From NCBI GenBank assembly GCA_017577615.1, contig PKRE01000009.1, positions 1-64,000 of the forward strand: a DNA stretch of 64,000 bases. Reading direction: 5' to 3'. Positions 61,718 through 64,000 of the stretch are shown here, one piece after another. This DNA is from Gammaproteobacteria bacterium. Lineage in GTDB: Bacteria; Pseudomonadota; Gammaproteobacteria; Steroidobacterales; Steroidobacteraceae. Position numbers and translations under genes: made by a program. Position 1 is the first letter of the stretch, and the number at the start of each line of letters is the position of its first letter. The notes under the pieces were generated by a model that was not told the origin of the DNA, searched no databases, and saw nothing but the letters and a program-made list of their open reading frames with translations.

Positions 61718-63166
61718 TCAAGGTCCCACGACTGGCGGTTTGATGCCTGAGAAGAACAGCCAGGAAATGACCAGCCCGATCCAGATGATGAAACCAAACA
61801 GGCTGAGCGAGTAGACCGCGGCGAGGCGCCCCATCCCTTCCTGCCACAGCTTGCGGAAATCGGTCACCATGCCGATGCTCAGGAATGTGAGCACGAAGAA
61901 CAGCTGCCGATAGACGTTCGACTCGGCCGTCGCTCGCTTCGCCTCGGCCGCGAGCTCTGGGCTCGCCCGCACGAGCAATAGCATGAGCAGAAAGGTCAGT
62001 ACGTAGCCGATGACGAACTTCGGAAAGCGCTCCCAGATCTCAACCGCCCGCGGACGATCGGCGCTGCGCGGCTCGATCTTCGCCGCCCAGACAACGGCGA
62101 GAACGAAGGCCCACACACCGATGAACACGTCGATGAAGACTTTCGTCGTCGTCGTGGCCATCAAGATCCAACCCTCTGCATACTCGATGCCCTGCTCCGC
62201 CAAGGCTTTGCTACGCACGAGTGACTCGGTGATCGCGCCGCTGGCAAGCGCGGCTCCGTCGGTCTTGACGGCCAGCCCCATCCAGGCACCGGCCACCATC
62301 GGCTCGTCGTAGAGAAATTGGCGTGCCAGGAACGGCAGCAGCAACAGCTCGATGACCGCGAAGATCACGACGAGGGACGAGACCGAGATGGCAACAATGG
62401 GCCGCGCCCGAATCGCCGCACCAGTGGCGATTGCGGCCGAGACACCACAGATCGAAATCCCCGAAGCCAGCGGTGCGGCCCATTCACGTCCGAAGCCGAA
62501 ATAGCGACGTGCAATGAAGTACACGATCGCCCAATAAATGAGATACGCCTCTATCACCGCGCACATGCCGCGCAGAATCACGTGGTTGGCGAGCCCAAGC
62601 ACCTCGGCGGACTTGACGCCAAGTGCAGCACCCATGATCACCACGGCAGTCTTGATGTACCACTCTGACTTGAGCGCTGGCGCGAACCACGCCGCAAGCG
62701 GCTTGAAGAAGTTGGCAATCACCAGCCCGACGAGCAGCGCGATGATGTAGCCGGCTTCCCCGGTCAGGCTCAACGACCAATCGATGCCGAACTGGTCCAA
62801 CTTGTCGCTTGTTGCAGCGATGTATGCATAGTGACCGGCTATCCAGCAGACGTAAGCAAGCCCGAGCAACGCTGCAGACGCAGCCATGAACCGGCGCACT
62901 TGCGCGCCAAGCAGTCGTGCGCCGATCGCCATGACGATCAACACGAATGCGATCGTCGCGCCCAACGACAGCACGGGCGGCCAAGCGTAAGTCGATGAGA
63001 TCGGCTTTATGGCATCGGCGAGGGACGTCCAGACTTTCGGCGCCGCTGACCAGCCGAGAAGATCCTGTCCGAAGATGACGCCGAGCGAGAGCACGAAAAT
63101 CAACAGGCCAAGCCATACGGCTGCCCAGTCTTCCGACAACGCGGACCGACGAGTTGCATCGTTCAT
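61718..63166 (-). CDS. Putative sulfate exporter family transporter (YeiH-like)
   Basis: The 482-residue protein has about 12 membrane helices. It matches the Cons_hypoth698/YeiH family: YIKTAVVIMGAALGVKSAEV, GFGREWAAPLASGISICGVS and ATGAAIRARPIVAISVSSLV. These proteins are annotated as sulfate exporters with little experimental proof. It is longer than most members, with an extended C-terminus (about 100 residues including two extra helices). A tiny membrane protein gene follows directly. Confidence 0.87.
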   Translation of the reverse strand: MNDATRRSALSEDWAAVWLGLLIFVLSLGVIFGQDLLGWSAAPKVWTSLADAIKPISSTYAWPPVLSLGATIAFVLIVMAIGARLLGAQVRRFMAASAALLGLAYVCWIAGHYAYIAATSDKLDQFGIDWSLSLTGEAGYIIALLVGLVIANFFKPLAAWFAPALKSEWYIKTAVVIMGAALGVKSAEVLGLANHVILRGMCAVIEAYLIYWAIVYFIARRYFGFGREWAAPLASGISICGVSAAIATGAAIRARPIVAISVSSLVVIFAVIELLLLPFLARQFLYDEPMVAGAWMGLAVKTDGAALASGAITESLVRSKALAEQGIEYAEGWILMATTTTKVFIDVFIGVWAFVLAVVWAAKIEPRSADRPRAVEIWERFPKFVIGYVLTFLLMLLLVRASPELAAEAKRATAESNVYRQLFFVLTFLSIGMVTDFRKLWQEGMGRLAAVYSLSLFGFIIWIGLVISWLFFSGIKPPVVGP

Positions 63167-63284
63167 TTTTTCGGTATCTGATGCAGAGCTGGCTTCGCGC
63201 GATAGGGTGCACCCATTCGTCGGTCGTGGTTAGAACGAGCAGTTATATGGAACAGCGCCGCGGCAATAAGCCGACACGGCGCTC

Positions 63285-64000
63285 TCAGCCTTCGCGTGCC
63301 AATCTCTCAAAGACCGCCTTCATCGCCGCGACTTTGCGCAGGTAGCGCCGAACGTCGTGGTCGCCGCAGCGTTGGCCGGGCGTCAATCTCAGGCCGCGGC
63401 GCGCATACCGCTCTCCGGCGCCGGCGCCGCAGAGGTGGATCACAGCCGCGAGGTCATGCTTCTGCTCGAGTGTGGCGTTCATAATGCCAGCCCGTGCCAG
63501 TGCCAGATGGACGCGCCGATCTAGATAAGCGGCGGTGAGCTCGACCGCGTGCGAGGGGATGATGCGCGTATACAAGCTGTTGAACCAGCACGAGCGGAAA
63601 TCGTGCCAGGGTCCGTCTTCCACCACGGTGTGATTGTGAATGCAGTAACGGCGCGCCTCTGCGAACGTGCCGTCCGTAATCTGATACATGCCGACCGCGC
63701 TCGAGGCGGGTCTGTACACTTTGAACGGATGCGCGGTGACCGACCAGCGCCAGTACGTGCGGGCAACGGGGTTACCGGAGCCCTCGACCTGCGCCAGCGC
63801 TGCCAGCAGCTCCGGTGTGATCGTCGCTGTCGAATGCTTGCGGAAAAGTCGCGCGTACGAGCTCCATGTCTCGCGTGGCGTCTTGTACAGCGCTCCACTC
63901 ACAGGGAAGAACAGCTCTGTCGGCTTGCGCACCACCTGGTAGATGCCGTTCACAACGAACCAGACAGACACCACCGCGCTCAGCACCACGACGAGCTGCA
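63285..64000 (-). CDS. Lytic transglycosylase-like protein (partial at window edge)
   Basis: At least 238 residues are present. An N-terminal hydrophobic segment (LVVVLSAVVSVWFVVNGIYQ) suggests a membrane anchor or signal. The catalytic Glu lies in LAALAQVEGSGNPVARTYW, and the SLT-domain motif SSAVGMYQITDGTF follows. The frame is still open at 64000, so the true start may lie outside. It would cleave peptidoglycan in the periplasm. Confidence 0.75.
   Translation of the reverse strand, partial: QLVVVLSAVVSVWFVVNGIYQVVRKPTELFFPVSGALYKTPRETWSSYARLFRKHSTATITPELLAALAQVEGSGNPVARTYWRWSVTAHPFKVYRPASSAVGMYQITDGTFAEARRYCIHNHTVVEDGPWHDFRSCWFNSLYTRIIPSHAVELTAAYLDRRVHLALARAGIMNATLEQKHDLAAVIHLCGAGAGERYARRGLRLTPGQRCGDHDVRRYLRKVAAMKAVFERLAREG

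Overview
This window is a GC-rich chromosomal segment from a Gram-negative bacterium, most likely a gammaproteobacterium. The evidence is a tRNA-Tyr/tRNA-Gly/tRNA-Thr/tuf operon in the same order as E. coli tyrU-glyT-thrT-tufB, several TonB receptors, an RND-MFP-NodT efflux set, a group 2 Mrp antiporter and glutathione-based C1 chemistry. The genus cannot be fixed from sequence reading alone. No CRISPR array, prophage, integrase or insertion sequence was recognised.

Layout. 0-4.7 kb: start of tuf, three tRNAs with their promoter, an HDOD-GGDEF regulator, murI, a decayed threonine dehydratase pseudogene and a PilZ protein. 4.8-25.4 kb: the centrepiece, a contiguous methanol-to-CO2 block. It contains a TonB receptor that closely resembles the PQQ importer PqqU/YncD, a stand-alone PqqD, an AcoR-type sigma-54 activator facing a porin with a clear sigma-54 promoter, a small Cys-containing secreted protein divergent from xoxF, a lanthanide-type methanol dehydrogenase xoxF with cytochrome xoxG and binding protein xoxJ, glutathione-dependent formaldehyde dehydrogenase and Gfa, a complete NAD-dependent formate dehydrogenase operon fdsGBA-fdhD-fdsD, and an oxalate/formate-type MFS carrier.

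25.6-38.2 kb: housekeeping and stress genes (FMN reductase, LEA-2 lipoprotein, an unknown outer-membrane barrel, pirin, a ferric-reductase-like protein, a phosphatase, an APH/P-loop kinase fusion, an EF-hand protein, glutathione reductase, a Tat-exported dienelactone hydrolase, an MHS transporter). A relic of a NodT gene lies at about 28.1-28.3 kb. 38.3-44.3 kb: RND efflux operon. 44.9-52.4 kb: NnrU, a DUF2007-type protein, a VOC protein, and a six-gene mnh/mrp Na+/H+ antiporter operon whose reading frames all overlap. 52.7-64 kb: a PAS-MCP chemoreceptor, a large TonB receptor, an NfeD/slipin pair, a lactonase-type beta-propeller, a YeiH-type exporter with a 50-residue membrane partner, and a partial transglycosylase.

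How it fits together (inference). XoxF needs PQQ and a lanthanide. The window has a PQQ-importer-like receptor and a lone PqqD but no pqqA/B/C/E, so the organism may scavenge PQQ or make it elsewhere in the genome. Formaldehyde from XoxF would be captured by glutathione (Gfa), oxidised to S-formylglutathione (FrmA type), and the resulting formate oxidised to CO2 by FdsGBA with NADH production. No S-formylglutathione hydrolase was seen here.
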